From assembly GCA_000320605.2 (NCBI GenBank), contig KB445798.1:1482444-1546443 (forward strand): DNA of 64,000 nucleotides. Reading direction: 5' to 3'. Position 1 is the stretch's first letter; each line of letters begins with the position of its first letter. The stretch is from Gelatoporia subvermispora B (lineage: Eukaryota > Basidiomycota > Agaricomycetes > Polyporales > Gelatoporiaceae). Made by a program: the position numbers and the translations under genes. Shown here one piece after another: positions 11,594 through 21,666 of the stretch. The notes beneath the pieces were generated by a model. That model was not told the origin of the DNA, searched no databases, and saw nothing but the letters and a program-made list of their open reading frames with translations.

Positions 11594-13307
11594 ATGGAGC
11601 CCAGCCGCAAACTTCCCCTAGAGATATGGGATAACATTCTAACACTTTTCTCCTTTTTCAACAGACGTACATGCCTATCTGTCTCTAGGTCCATTCACGA
11701 CATCGTCCTACGACTACTGTTTACCACTCTAACACTCAACTTCGGCACATGGGAAGATTATCAGTCGCAAGGCTTCTGGGAAATGGACGTTCATCACACA
11801 GAAGTAGTGGCTATACACCGGTCTCCGATGGCTTGGGAGAAATTGTGTCATATAAGGCGATGCTCTCACTTTGCTGGCACAGTTAGAAAGTTAATAGTGA
11901 ACGCTTATGCTCATGGGGTCCGCGTATTTGAAAAAAGCACACTGTTGCCGATTACTTCTTTCATGAAGACCAGCTCAAGATATCTGTCTTTGCAGATTAT
12001 CTCATCGAGACTCTTGCCTCTCTTTCTAAGCTTCATGCCATTTGCTGGCGGGGACCATCACCGGAGATGGACGCAGACATTCTTCAATCACTAGCTGCTA
12101 ATTGTGTTGCTTTGGAGCAGCTTTCTGTGCTGTCAGTGATTTCTCTATACATTCTACTACCTCGAGACTGAAGCATACTGCAGGAGGTCCACCAAGTGTT
12201 TATCATTGTTCCTTCTGCACAGCTTGCGGTATCTGTCTCTGACTTGGCATGATCACTGATTCTACTTCGGGCTGGACGAATGGGATCAGATATCTGTGGA
12301 TCACGCTGACATCAACATGGATTTTAGTGAGAAAGCGAAAGAAGTTCTGGCTGTGTGCTCAGTCCTAAGAAATCATGAGAGAATGCTCAGGTACTGATAC
12401 CTCAGCGGCCCTTGTATCTGGGACCCCCCATGCACGTTTTCAATGATCTAACGCACCTGGATCTCATTGATACCAGTGAATGGAAAGAGCTCGACCCTGC
12501 GAGCAGCTGTGCCAGCCTCAAATTAATCTCCCATCATTGTGCCTGCTTGGAGTCCCTCTTGTTCATGGACTGGACCTGCCAAGAGGACTCGATCTATCAC
12601 GTCTTTCAATCCGAACCATTGGCATTTCCACTCCTCACATCCCTTAAAATTATTGATCCTGGGTACGACGAGTCGTTTGAAGCCCGTATTTCTGCACTGA
12701 GCAAATTCGTACGGCCCAAGTCACATTTAAAGTGCCTTGATGTATTCTTAAGGATGCAGTGAGAAGATATGCTACCCCTACTACCTGTTCTTGCGAATCT
12801 GCAATCACTGCAAGTCTTGGGTCTGGACGTGCGGTGCGAGGAATTTAACAGCCTCAAACTTGCCAAGTTTGAGGCTGTCAAATAACTGTTGAAAGACAGC
12901 ATACCTCCTAGCGTGTCTGCCTTATAGTTAGATTTCGAGCTGTACCAAAGCCCTCAGATCCCTCCGCTTGGCGAGTGGTTAGCCATGGCAAGGGTTTGAA
13001 GGACTGTCAGGCTTGTATATATAATGCTTACAAGATGGTACAGATCAAGGAACACCTCAAATTATCGTTCTTCAACTCACAAAATGACCATCTAAGCCTA
13101 CCGGAACTCAAGCTCGAGCACCTACTCATAGACCTTGGTCCGTTGGAGCTTGTAGGCCTTAATGGGAAGATGTGGGATGTAGCGGATGGTGGCGATGATG
13201 GGGTCCGTTGTAGCAAGTGGTGTAAGTGCCGGATTCGCTTCGGAGATGTTGGGTATTTCGGAGACGAGGATTGGGAATGGCTCCTGCGCTATCACGACCT
13301 CAACTAA
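11594..13307 (+). pseudogene. F-box/LRR-like paralogue 3, multiply disabled
   Basis: The F-box exon begins at ATG 11594 (LPLEIWDNILTLFSFFNRR) and is open, but the first intron's donor has changed from GT to GC (11937-11938). In the region matching exon 3 there are in-frame stops, the first being TGA at 12257-12259, with others near 12397 and 12759. A 31-bp near-perfect hairpin insertion at 12848-12878 adds further disruption. The terminal exon, about 13045-13307, is open and ends in the family's WEWLLRYHDLN motif. Frames and intron positions match the intact copy, so it is an older dead member of the tandem array. Confidence 0.85.
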
Positions 13308-13769
13308 GTTTAGTCACATGTATGGATGCAGGGCAAGATAATCAACCGAGATGACAATAGACTACGTATGCCTTGAACGTGAGTGCGTATACGTATGCAT
13401 GCATCTCGGATCCACGTGATTGACATTGGGATGAGATGCATTAGTACGAGCCTCTCTGCCTAGGACGATTGATGCTCAATAAGTTCGGGAGCCCAGCGGT
13501 ATAGCAACTATAAGCTCCTCGCTAAGCATCATTTTATTGTTCGGAGCGATCTATGCTTGCTGGCCATTTAACAGATATGTCCCATCACAGATGCCGTTGC
13601 CCTGCTGCAATGTGGCCTTATTCTACATGTGGACAGGACTCTGAGACTCATACGGTCGATTCGAGACAATTGAGAGCCTGGGATCCTCATCCATTCCCAG
13701 AGAAGTAATGTCGAGCTCCACTCAAGGCCATGGGCCCAAGAAGTTGCACAAGTCTGCCAGTGCTGATTA
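13308..13769. other. Intergenic flank of F-box copy 3
   Basis: No gene. The stretch from about 13565 to 13750 is homologous to two pieces further on (14915-14974 and 15730-15890), showing that flank DNA was duplicated with the F-box unit. Confidence 0.5.
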
Positions 13770-14890
13770 TTTTGGAGGTATGCCACAACTCCGCTGATCA
13801 ACGACCTCAGAGCGCAGCAACTTGAAAGCATATTGCCCCATGTATCTAGATTGCACCAGTAGTATGGCCAAAGTTCAGTTCGGTTCAGTTCAGAGGCCCT
13901 TTTGGCCGAACCTTGAACCGGACCTTGTGTCTGTACCCTGAACTGAACCTGAACCTGGACTGAACCTATAGAACTGGTTCAGAGGGGTTCAGTTTGGGTC
14001 CAGAACTGGTTCGAACCCTTGAAGCTGTTACCAAGGTATAAAGAAGCACAGAAGCCATATAAGAGAATATAAAAGCCAGTTCACATAAAAAGATAGCAGA
14101 GAACATATATAGAAAGTAAGAAAACTTGTACTTGAGATCAGAAAAGTGCAAAAAGTATACATAGTTGTAACAAACTATACAAATGTAAGTGATATAATGT
14201 GTACTTATTAGATAGGACAATGTTAGCATGCCAAACTTTGTATGTTGAGAACTTTTTGCTGTACATTTTGTGGATAGGAATCTATAAACTACTTCAGATC
14301 TTAGTATTTTGCACCTTGCACCTACTACTACCAGGTGAGGTCCAGAACCGGTTCAGACCAGGTTCAGAACCTCTTTGAGTCCTTCGAACCTTGAACTGAA
14401 CCTCATAGCCTATTGCCTGAACTGAACCTGAACCTGAACCGAACCGTGGGTTCGGTTTATCGGTTTGGGGTTCGAACCGAGGTTCTGAACCGAACTTCGG
14501 CCACACTATGCGCCAGGACGCACATTTTGATGGAGGCGCAGTGCTTTGGGGAATTATGGCTGTTTGACACCAGTACTTGGTATGTAACGCTTCAGGTTTC
14601 TGCATCATCATGGGATGAATGACTCGCTGAGATCGCCTTCAATGGTCCTTTTTCTATGCCACAAGTGCCAACTGATTTGAGGATGTACTCAAAGTCGAGC
14701 ATCGACTCACATACCCTAGTTCATTGATACTAGTGGGCACGATATCAGACAAATGCATGCTGTCTGTGATCAAATGTGGTGGCAACGACATATATTCCAA
14801 TATTTGGCCTGACCATAGGTGTGTCTCAAGCTCCAAGATGTTCAAAAGTTGGGAATGATGACTGGGAGTGGCTCTTGCGTCCCCTCATCG
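13770..14890 (+). pseudogene. Relic of a fourth F-box/LRR paralogue, split by a transposon
   Basis: The pieces 13770-13859 and 14509-14890 align with the end of exon 3, intron 3 and exon 4 of the neighbouring copies. Examples are AAAGCATATTGCCCCATGTATC against the intact family's AGCATACCGCC..GTATC, the intron start GGTATGTAACGC, and the final TGACTGGGAGTGGCTCTTGCGTC. Exons 1 and 2 and most of exon 3 are missing, frames are broken throughout, and a 649 bp hAT-like element interrupts the exon 3 part. It is the most decayed unit of the array. Confidence 0.65.
13860..14508. mobile_element. hAT-like non-autonomous element inside the F-box relic
   Basis: This 649 bp element has ends TAGTATGGCCAAAGTTC and the reverse complement of TAGTGTGGCCGAAGTTC. 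Both termini are followed by dense repeats of GGTTCAG/CTGAACC in opposite orientations. The flanks TGCACCAG (13852-13859) and TGCGCCAG (14509-14516) are an 8-bp target duplication with one later change, as for hAT elements. The centre is AT-rich and has no transposase frame. Removing the element and one flank restores a sequence that aligns with paralogue exon 3. Confidence 0.8.
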
Positions 14891-14976
14891 TCCGGAACGA
14901 TAATGCTCACTGGCCAGTCACTATCCCGACAGTTCTGTAGGCCCTATCCAGAGATGCTATTGCCCCGCTGGTACTA

Positions 14977-15722
14977 TCGTTCGACCCCTAATGCAACCTA
15001 ATGCAAAACGGACCACTAATGCAGAATCGCGCATAGAACATACAATTCTTCATATTTTACAATGATTCCTGCTCCATTCTATCTGTAACGCAATTTTACA
15101 TATACTCAGGGTATTATTACGAAGAGATGTGTAGTATTTTCCAGTCAACATGAGAAATACGGCCGAGCCATGTTCCAAAAGTGGCAAAAATGAACACTTA
15201 TTGTCAGATCCAACCCGATCTCCTGCGCCTATCCCCTTGACATCTCGGGACAATAATTTACTTGCTGCACCCTTTCCAATGGCGCAGACACTACATATCC
15301 AGGATAGAGGCCGCGAGTTCTAGCTAAGGATTTTGTCTGAGCCGTGACAAACGCCAGCCACCTCGCCCTGAATGGAAATCACGCATTAAAGCTCCGTCTC
15401 GGTTGCGCTTCAGATGCACATGTGAAGTCTACTGTCCGCTCGGCCAGAGTGACATGCCGCCTATGCTGGTGGGGTGCCAACGGTCAATCCCGTCGGCGCA
15501 CTGTGACCCGCTGTGACAAAGTATTGCATTACCCCGTCAAAACCGACCCTCTCGCCCGGAATGTTTCCAAACAGCTGAGTTCTTCGTATATTCTCATCAT
15601 TACTGGATAGATCAATAGAGAAGATGCAAAGCTACATATTGGTCAAAGTTTGACACAGATATCCCCTCCCACAGCTGAGATATATCGTGTTTCTCCAGAA
15701 TTTTACATTAGGGGTCAAATGA
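14977..15722. mobile_element. TA-flanked non-autonomous DNA element
   Basis: This 746 bp element has imperfect inverted ends (TCGTTCGACCCCTAATGCAA against TCATTTGACCCCTAATGTAA) and a TA dinucleotide on each side (14975-14976, 15723-15724), as in Tc1/mariner-type insertions. Excising it rejoins two pieces that together align with the 3' flank of F-box copy 3 (13565-13750), which supports the boundaries. No transposase can be read inside. Confidence 0.65.
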
Positions 15723-16094
15723 TAATACTGCACCGTGGCTGCAGTGCGTACGTGCAGATAGGACTCCGAGACCCGGACGGTCGAGTCGAGGGCCTGAGAG
15801 TCTGAGATTCAAGATCATGCCCAGCGTATGAGTATCGAGTACCACATCAGGAGACCACAGATGCATGAAGCTGCGCAAGTCCTGCCGCTGCAACTCGGCT
15901 GACCCACGAATCCCATGACAATCTCAACCTGGCGCTCAGCCCGAGCCGACAGTAGGCGTCGTGTCGCTCAAGCTCAACTTCTTCCGGTGTTCTGCTCCAT
16001 CCTTGCTCGCCCTCTCTTGCCAGGAGTACCATGCATCAGGCCTGAAAGTCAGATCCCATCACTTGCAGCTGCATCTCTACGAATTGGCCTCCTC
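15723..16094. other. Flank and promoter of F-box copy 5
   Basis: From 15730 to 15890 this matches the flank of copy 3. From about 15960 to 16094 it matches the promoter of the intact copy, including the block at 16031-16058 given in the entry for 4885-4912. No separate gene. Confidence 0.5.
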
Positions 16095-17415
16095 ATGGAC
16101 CCGGGTCGCAGGCTTCCTCCGGAAACATGGGACAACATCCTGACTCCTCTCTCTAGCTGACAGACGCACATGCCTATTTGTCTGCAGGCCAGTCCACGAC
16201 GTCGTTCTTCGTCTGCTATTTAACACTGTGACAATAGACTTCGGCGCATGGGAAAACCATCAGTTTATGTTAGAAGATGGGGAGAGAGACGTCCGTCAGA
16301 GCAGAGAAGATCTGGCAGAGTGCCAGTCAATGGTGGCTTGGGAGAAATCACATCATATCAAACAGTGCTCCGTGTTTGGTGGCGTGGTCAGGAAGCTAAT
16401 AGTGAATGCTCACGCTACCGGGAATAGTGTGTTTGAGCAAAGTGGGTTTTTACCTCTGCTCTGCACCAGCTCCACCTGATGAGATCCTTCCTTGCAGGCT
16501 GTCTCATTGAGACACTTGCATATCTCCCCAACCTTCATGCACTCGTTTGGCGTGGGGAATCACCGAGGATGAGTGCAGGCCTTATCGAATCGCTGGCCAC
16601 TCACTGCCCTATTCTGGCGGAACTTTCCGCGCTGTCAGTGGTTCCCCTTAATCTCCTGAATCACGGCTGAAGTACACTACAGGAGATACAGCAAGTGTTT
16701 GCCATTCTCTGCTCTGCATAACTTGCGATGCCTGTCTCTGATCTGGGAAGACGCGTCCTCCAGATCGATACACAAATCTCACTTGTGGCCGCTGGAACCG
16801 TTCCACGCTGTTCCTTTCAAGGACTTTGAGAGCGCGGAAGAACTCAGAGTGGCCGTGCCCTCCGTCCTAATGACCGTTCCAGAATCTCTACGGGAGCTTA
16901 TGCTTAGCGGTCCCGGAGTGTGGGACAACATGGACATCTTCCGCAATCTGACCTATCTGGACCTCATTGACTCCGGCGGCTGGAACGAGGATGACCCTGT
17001 GCCACCCGCCTGGAGTTGCTGTCCATTATCAACCACAGCTGCGTGGCTGACCTACTATTTGACATATTCCAGTCCCAGTCGTCAGCGTGCAGCACCTCAC
17101 GTCTCTCAAGGATGACCTTGTCGAGTACGCCGAGGATTTGCATCCCGCATGGGCATTTGGCATCAGCGAGTTCCTGCGGAAAAAGCCGCATTTACGACGC
17201 CTGGACCTGCGCATAGATGTGGAATGGAATACCACTATTGTCCGTGATTGCAAACTTTCAGTCATTGGAGATACTGGGTATACATATATGTGGCAAAATC
17301 CTGGAGCATCTCGGAACACTGGAACGCAGCATACCACCTCGTGTATTTGTCTTGCGTTTGGACCCCTTATTTTCTGATAGCCCGACACTTCCTGAATGGT
17401 TGTCCTTGGTACGTA

Positions 17416-17953
17416 CTGAAGGGTGCTTAATTATAACAATTCGTCATGTCACGTCCTTCAATTGTATTGTTAATTTTTGCGGTTTTCACGTCACGCTGTC
17501 CGACCAATTGTTAAGTGTCTGACCACCTTAAAACAGGCTCAAACCTGTTCAGAGACCCTCTAAAACCGCTCTATTCTCTTGCTGTAATGTACCACATGTG
17601 AAACAAAGGCTTCAGAAGCTGTTAAAGCTCATGGAGTGCAAACACCCAATTTCGACACTCCAAACCAGTCAGAGCCGGTAGAAAGCGCCTGTTCTGTTGC
17701 TTGATTGACCTCAAGAAATCTCGATGAACTGGTTTTCGCAAGCAATTGGACAACAACATTAAAGGAAAAACTTGATGCTGCAGCACATTGTAGTCCCTGT
17801 CATCGCCCTATATTCTATGCTGCTGCACCTGAAAGACCAATTGTTACTTGACACAGGTCCTGTCGTGTCACAGTGAAGTCCAATTGTTATCAATTACACC
17901 TAATTGTTAGGTCATACTGTCACACTCGATTGTTATAATTAAGCACCCTTCAG
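17416..17953. mobile_element. TA-flanked MITE inserted in intron 3 of F-box copy 5
   Basis: This 538 bp element has perfect terminal inverted repeats starting CTGAAGGGTGCTTAATT (about 25 bp) and TA on both sides (17414-17415 and 17954-17955). It contains several CAATTGTTA motifs and no coding frame. Taking out the element and one TA leaves GTACGTATCAG...TCTAG, a normal-length intron like those of the other copies. The TA duplication suggests a Tc1/mariner-type transposase acting in trans. Confidence 0.85.
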
Positions 17954-18045
17954 TATCAGTCTTGGCTTTGCCGCAGGATGAAAGGTTCACCAAGATTGTC
18001 TAGATCAAGGACCGCCTCAAGCTGTCCATCTATACCAGCGGCTAC

Positions 18046-18184
18046 ATCAGCAAAATCTCGAGTTGTCTTAACACGTCTTATTCACCTTTTTGGGGCTTAG
18101 CGGCGTCTTCCTGCTTCGTTAGCGCCCAATAAGTACTTCAAAAGGCAAATAAGACGTTATAAGTCAAATGGAGATTTTACTGAT
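18046..18184. mobile_element. 139-bp MITE inserted in exon 4 of F-box copy 5
   Basis: The ends are ATCAGCAAAATCTC and the reverse complement of ATCAGTAAAATCTC; the inverted similarity extends about 45 bp with mismatches and includes ACGTCTTATT. The flanking 5-bp repeat GCTAC is at 18041-18045 and 18185-18189. Removal with one GCTAC restores the exon (reading SGYQFGNEF against SGHEFGGHL of the intact copy). It introduces an in-frame TAA. The superfamily is not clear from a 5-bp duplication. Confidence 0.8.
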
Positions 18185-18402
18185 GCTACCAGTTTGGCAA
18201 CGAGTTCAAAGTCGATCATCTGCTCACAGACCCCGGTTCGTTGGTGCTTGTGGGGGTACATGGATATGTGACATACGCGATAGAATCCCGTAATGGCAGT
18301 ACACGCCCGGGGGAGTGGTCGAAACGCAGGTTGTCCTTCCGAGATGTCGAAGACTTTCGGGAGAAGGACTGGGAATGGCTACTGTGTCATCATAAAATCT
18401 AG

Positions 18403-18689
18403 AACACATGTGACGTGTATTGATAGTAAAGTAACAGAATCCGCTGAAATGACAGGGCACTATGTGTGTAGTATACATGATTGCATTTGAGTATGTGACA
18501 TGGAATGCAGGTCATTGACAATCAAAACGAGACAACAACGGGTGCGTCCTCTACACATCCATCGGAACAATGTCTCCCGGGTATGCTCAGAGAGAACGTA
18601 ATGGCCCAATTGACTTGCGTTCGTTTTCCCGGAGGCCCAACGGCAAAAGGAAGCACAGACAGTGTCCAGACTCGATAGTAGAGAAGTCC
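18403..18689. other. Short intergenic spacer
   Basis: This is the 3' flank of F-box copy 5, with brief matches to the 3' flanks of the other copies, followed by the 3' end of the bestrophin-like gene. No additional gene. Confidence 0.5.
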
Positions 18690-20893
18690 TCAAACAACCG
18701 AGAGAGCCGCCTGCATACTAGCGACACCTTTCTGTATCCATTCGTGGGGCGTGATGCGATCGTCGCTGTCCGGTGCTGTACGGCCGAAGATCTGGTCGTT
18801 GTATGTGGAGAATGCCCAGACCGAAGGGTCGGGGACCGGGACAGCGGTCAGAGCGCGAAGCTCGTTGCCTGGACAATGTCGCTGTGTCAGTAACCAAGGG
18901 CGGAACAAAGAGCGGTGCACCAACGGATGATGTTGTGTGTGAAGTGATCCATGTTCTATGGAAACGGGGTTAGAATTTTCAACTACAGCTGAGGGGGAGC
19001 ATCGCAAACGTACCAAGTCGTTCATATCGTATCCTGAGCGCGCGATCAGGTCAGCACAACGGACTCATTCGCTTCACATGTTGTTCTTACCGAACGGATC
19101 TACAAAGAACAGCCGTCAGCACGTTCGATGACTGCGTAACAGGGGCAGCGCTTACTCTCGATCTCTTCACCGGCTACCAAGAACCCAAAGAAGATGAAAC
19201 TCTGCATGACAGCAGTTGTCAAAACCGAGCTTCGTGCATCGCACCCACAAGCCTGCACGCACCAACAAGCTCGTCGCGGGGATTGTGAGCCATTTCAGAG
19301 TCGGCCAGATTTGGAAAGGCTGGTGACGTGCGTGAGTACGTATCTAGTAGCGCACGTACGAGGCTTCATCGTACCAGGAAGAAGCAGTAGAGGATGGTCA
19401 CCGTCCACAGGTGGACACGGTACCTGTGAAGAGGAACGTTATAGCTAGCGGACTCCATGGACGGGGTTTATGGAACGCACGAAAATGGAATGGGCGTGGT
19501 CAGGATACGTTCCAAGCCAGTCAAAGCATCGACGAGTTGACCGAGGGCGTTGAGAAGGGCAGCTAGTACTGATTTAGACCATGCATGTTCCGATGATTGA
19601 ACAAGACATACTAGACGTTGGCGCATCAATAGTTTTGCGGCTCTGATTGGCAGCTATATAGGAGCTCTTCGAGACTGTAAGTGTACAGGATCATGAGTAT
19701 GTACGGCAATGGAACGTACGAGGTACAGAGATATCTCCAGGGGTAGGTTATGCGTGACCGTCTTGCTCCGCAGTTTAGCACGCATACGAGCAGCGGTCTT
19801 GCCCTTCAATATTTTGCAGTGAGTACTGGGTCTATGACAGGACACTGCGCACATACCTTGACTTCCTTACCTTTCTTCGTGAGCGTCTTCACCAGGAGGG
19901 AAAACGGGAACAGATCGAAGAAGTGGTATTTGGGAGGCATCCGCGCCGGCAGCAGGAAACCGTCTTCGCTCATTACTATGGAAGAGCCTTTCTCCCTGTC
20001 CATCGACTTCTTCGCATCCCCCGCACGAGGCGAGAGAGGAGCGTCGGCGAATACTGTCTTCCTTGGCGAAGTGGCGGGTAACGGAAGCTGCAGCGACCGT
20101 TTTGAGACCCCGGTGGCAGCTGGGGTTTCGCCTTGCTCCGTTGAGACCACCTCAAATTGCTCGCTCTCGCTGTTCCTCATTGTGGGAGACTCGGAAAGGT
20201 CGGCGATGTTCACGACGGATGCAGAGGGTATGCCCGCCGGTAGAGCGTAAGACGGGAGGTACTTGACGAGGTGATACAGATCAACGTAGTAGACCCCATC
20301 CTCTCCGCGCAGGTAATGCTTCACGGCGACGGCGAAAGCTTCAATCAGGTTGATTACGGTCTTCTTTTCGATGATCACTCGGGCTTTGCGCTCCTCGGGC
20401 GTCGCCTTATCGCCCGGGGTTGCAGGCAGGCTTTCTATATGCATTGTCGTATCGAGAGAACACCACCAGACTGGATCGCATCTCACCTGGAATATGGAAC
20501 CAGACTGTCCGTGCAAGTGTCCGACTCGCCAAAATAATCTGGGACCACAGTCGTCGGCCTTCATTGTACCGTTCAAAGCTGGACGTAGTCCTATACGAAA
20601 CAACGAAACCGAGCACGGTACCAATCCTAACGAATGTTCAGTCAAACGTAGTCAGAGACTGACTGGCACGTGCCGGCTTTTACAACTCACACAGTCAAAA
20701 GGGTGCTTTGAATACCCAGGTTGTGAACATTATGGCTTATGACTGAAATAGCGGTGGCCCAAGCGGTGAAAAATAGAAGGAGTGGCCAGCACTTGACGAT
20801 AGCAGTAGCCAGGATGGCGTTGCCGAACTGCGATAAGGTTCCGCCCCGGCTTTGCGAGAAGGGGTCGACTGCATGCATGAACGACGTCTCCAT
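18690..20893 (-). CDS. Bestrophin-like (UPF0187) membrane channel protein
   Basis: I assemble thirteen exons: 20691-20893, 20487-20626, 19857-20434, 19720-19803, 19612-19666, 19481-19562, 19375-19423, 19263-19319, 19156-19201, 19091-19099, 19014-19033, 18925-18955, 18690-18868. They total 1533 nt, giving 510 aa. Hallmarks of the family are VVSYRTTSSFERYNEG after the first membrane helix, KTVINLIEAFAVAVKHYLRG, LTGLERILTTPIPFSY, and EEIENPFGYDMNDLNMD near the C terminus. Bestrophins are pentameric anion channels; fungal members are presumed chloride or other anion channels, and their membrane is not known. The 9-nt exon (ATCCGTTCG) encodes the NPFG part of the last motif, so the splice model is strongly constrained. 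A disordered Ser-rich loop (about residues 168-300) lies within exon 3. One boundary (19666 or 19674) is a choice between two acceptors. Confidence 0.85.
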
Positions 20894-21555
20894 CTTGCAC
20901 TTGTCTTGCACGCTCTCCTAGCAGGCTACCACAAGACCGACCAGAGCCCTCGAAGAAGATAGAGGTGAAGAGGGAAAGATGGGCTCTCTGGTTTGCGTGG
21001 CCGCTACTTAGGCGGGACACGCGCCGGCACGACGATCAACACCGCCAGCATCTCTGCTTGATCGCTGTCCCACCGAGGCCGATCGCCGTTCTGGCCCGCA
21101 CCCGCAGGAGACAGTTTCATAGCAACGCCCTCGCGTACCACATTTCGAAGCTCTGAAATCTTTGATCCCTCGATGAGTCTCTTGGTCGTTGAGCCCAGGC
21201 CAGGCACCTTCGGGGATTTTTTGCGAGCAATCCCTCAGCCTTGGATCGCCGGAACACAACGAACTGAAGTCAGGCCCAGCTACTCTATCGGATGGGTTTT
21301 CGTAAGCTGAGAGTCGAACGGACTGGCTTGGACTGCCCTGCTGCGATATGTACTTCGCGGTGTTCTCGATGCTGGCGGGCAAAGACCGCAGAAACGGTTA
21401 ACTTTTGCGGTTGAGGTGACTACGTAATATTGTTGATTTCATGAGTTAGCCGAAGTTGGGTTTACATTTGCCTATATATGGCTAACATACCAGTATTTTG
21501 CCCCGCGACAAGTCAAATTGCGCACCTGCCATTTTGGAACTGAGAGTCATCGTGA
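20894..21555. other. Divergent intergenic region
   Basis: This lies between the 5' ends of the bestrophin-like and glycyl-tRNA synthetase genes, so it should hold both promoters. Open frames here have no recognisable motifs. AT-rich DNA at 21411-21500 may be part of the synthetase promoter. Confidence 0.45.
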
Positions 21556-21666
21556 ATGCGCGGTGCGCATCTCCGGATTTTGCGACCTGACACGTATCTG
21601 GGCCTTCGAGTCAGATTCAACCACACCAGTTGCTCAGTTACCCCCAAAAGCAAGAGACAGATCGAC
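21556..21666 (+). other. Possible mitochondrial-leader extension of glycyl-tRNA synthetase
   Basis: An ATG at 21556 opens 37 codons in frame with the main start and without a stop. The leader is rich in Arg, Ser and hydroxyl residues (MRGAHLRILRP..., later CSVTPKSKRQ) and nearly free of acidic residues, as expected for a matrix-targeting peptide. In many fungi one gene supplies both cytosolic and mitochondrial enzyme by alternative starts; in yeast GRS1 the upstream start is non-AUG. Whether this ATG is within the transcript is not visible. Confidence 0.5.

Larger units (their letters stand above)
16095..18402 (+). pseudogene. F-box/LRR-like paralogue 5, frameshifted and hit by two MITEs
   Basis: Exon 1 starts at ATG 16095 (MDPGRRLPPETWDN) but has a one-base deletion in the F-box near 16149-16150. 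Exon 3 has lost about 34 bp near 17001, and further small indels near 17090-17110 and 17225 shift the frame. Intron 3 contains a 538 bp element (17416-17953) and exon 4 a 139 bp element (18046-18184) that brings in a stop. Despite this the nucleotide sequence stays close to the intact copy (for example the 3' end, TCCGAGATGTCGAAGACTT), so decay is recent and mostly by indels and insertions rather than slow drift. Confidence 0.9.

Noticed and set aside
14455..14490. tRNA B-box-like GGTTCGAACC
   Set aside because: It belongs to the inverted GGTTC repeats of the hAT-like element.
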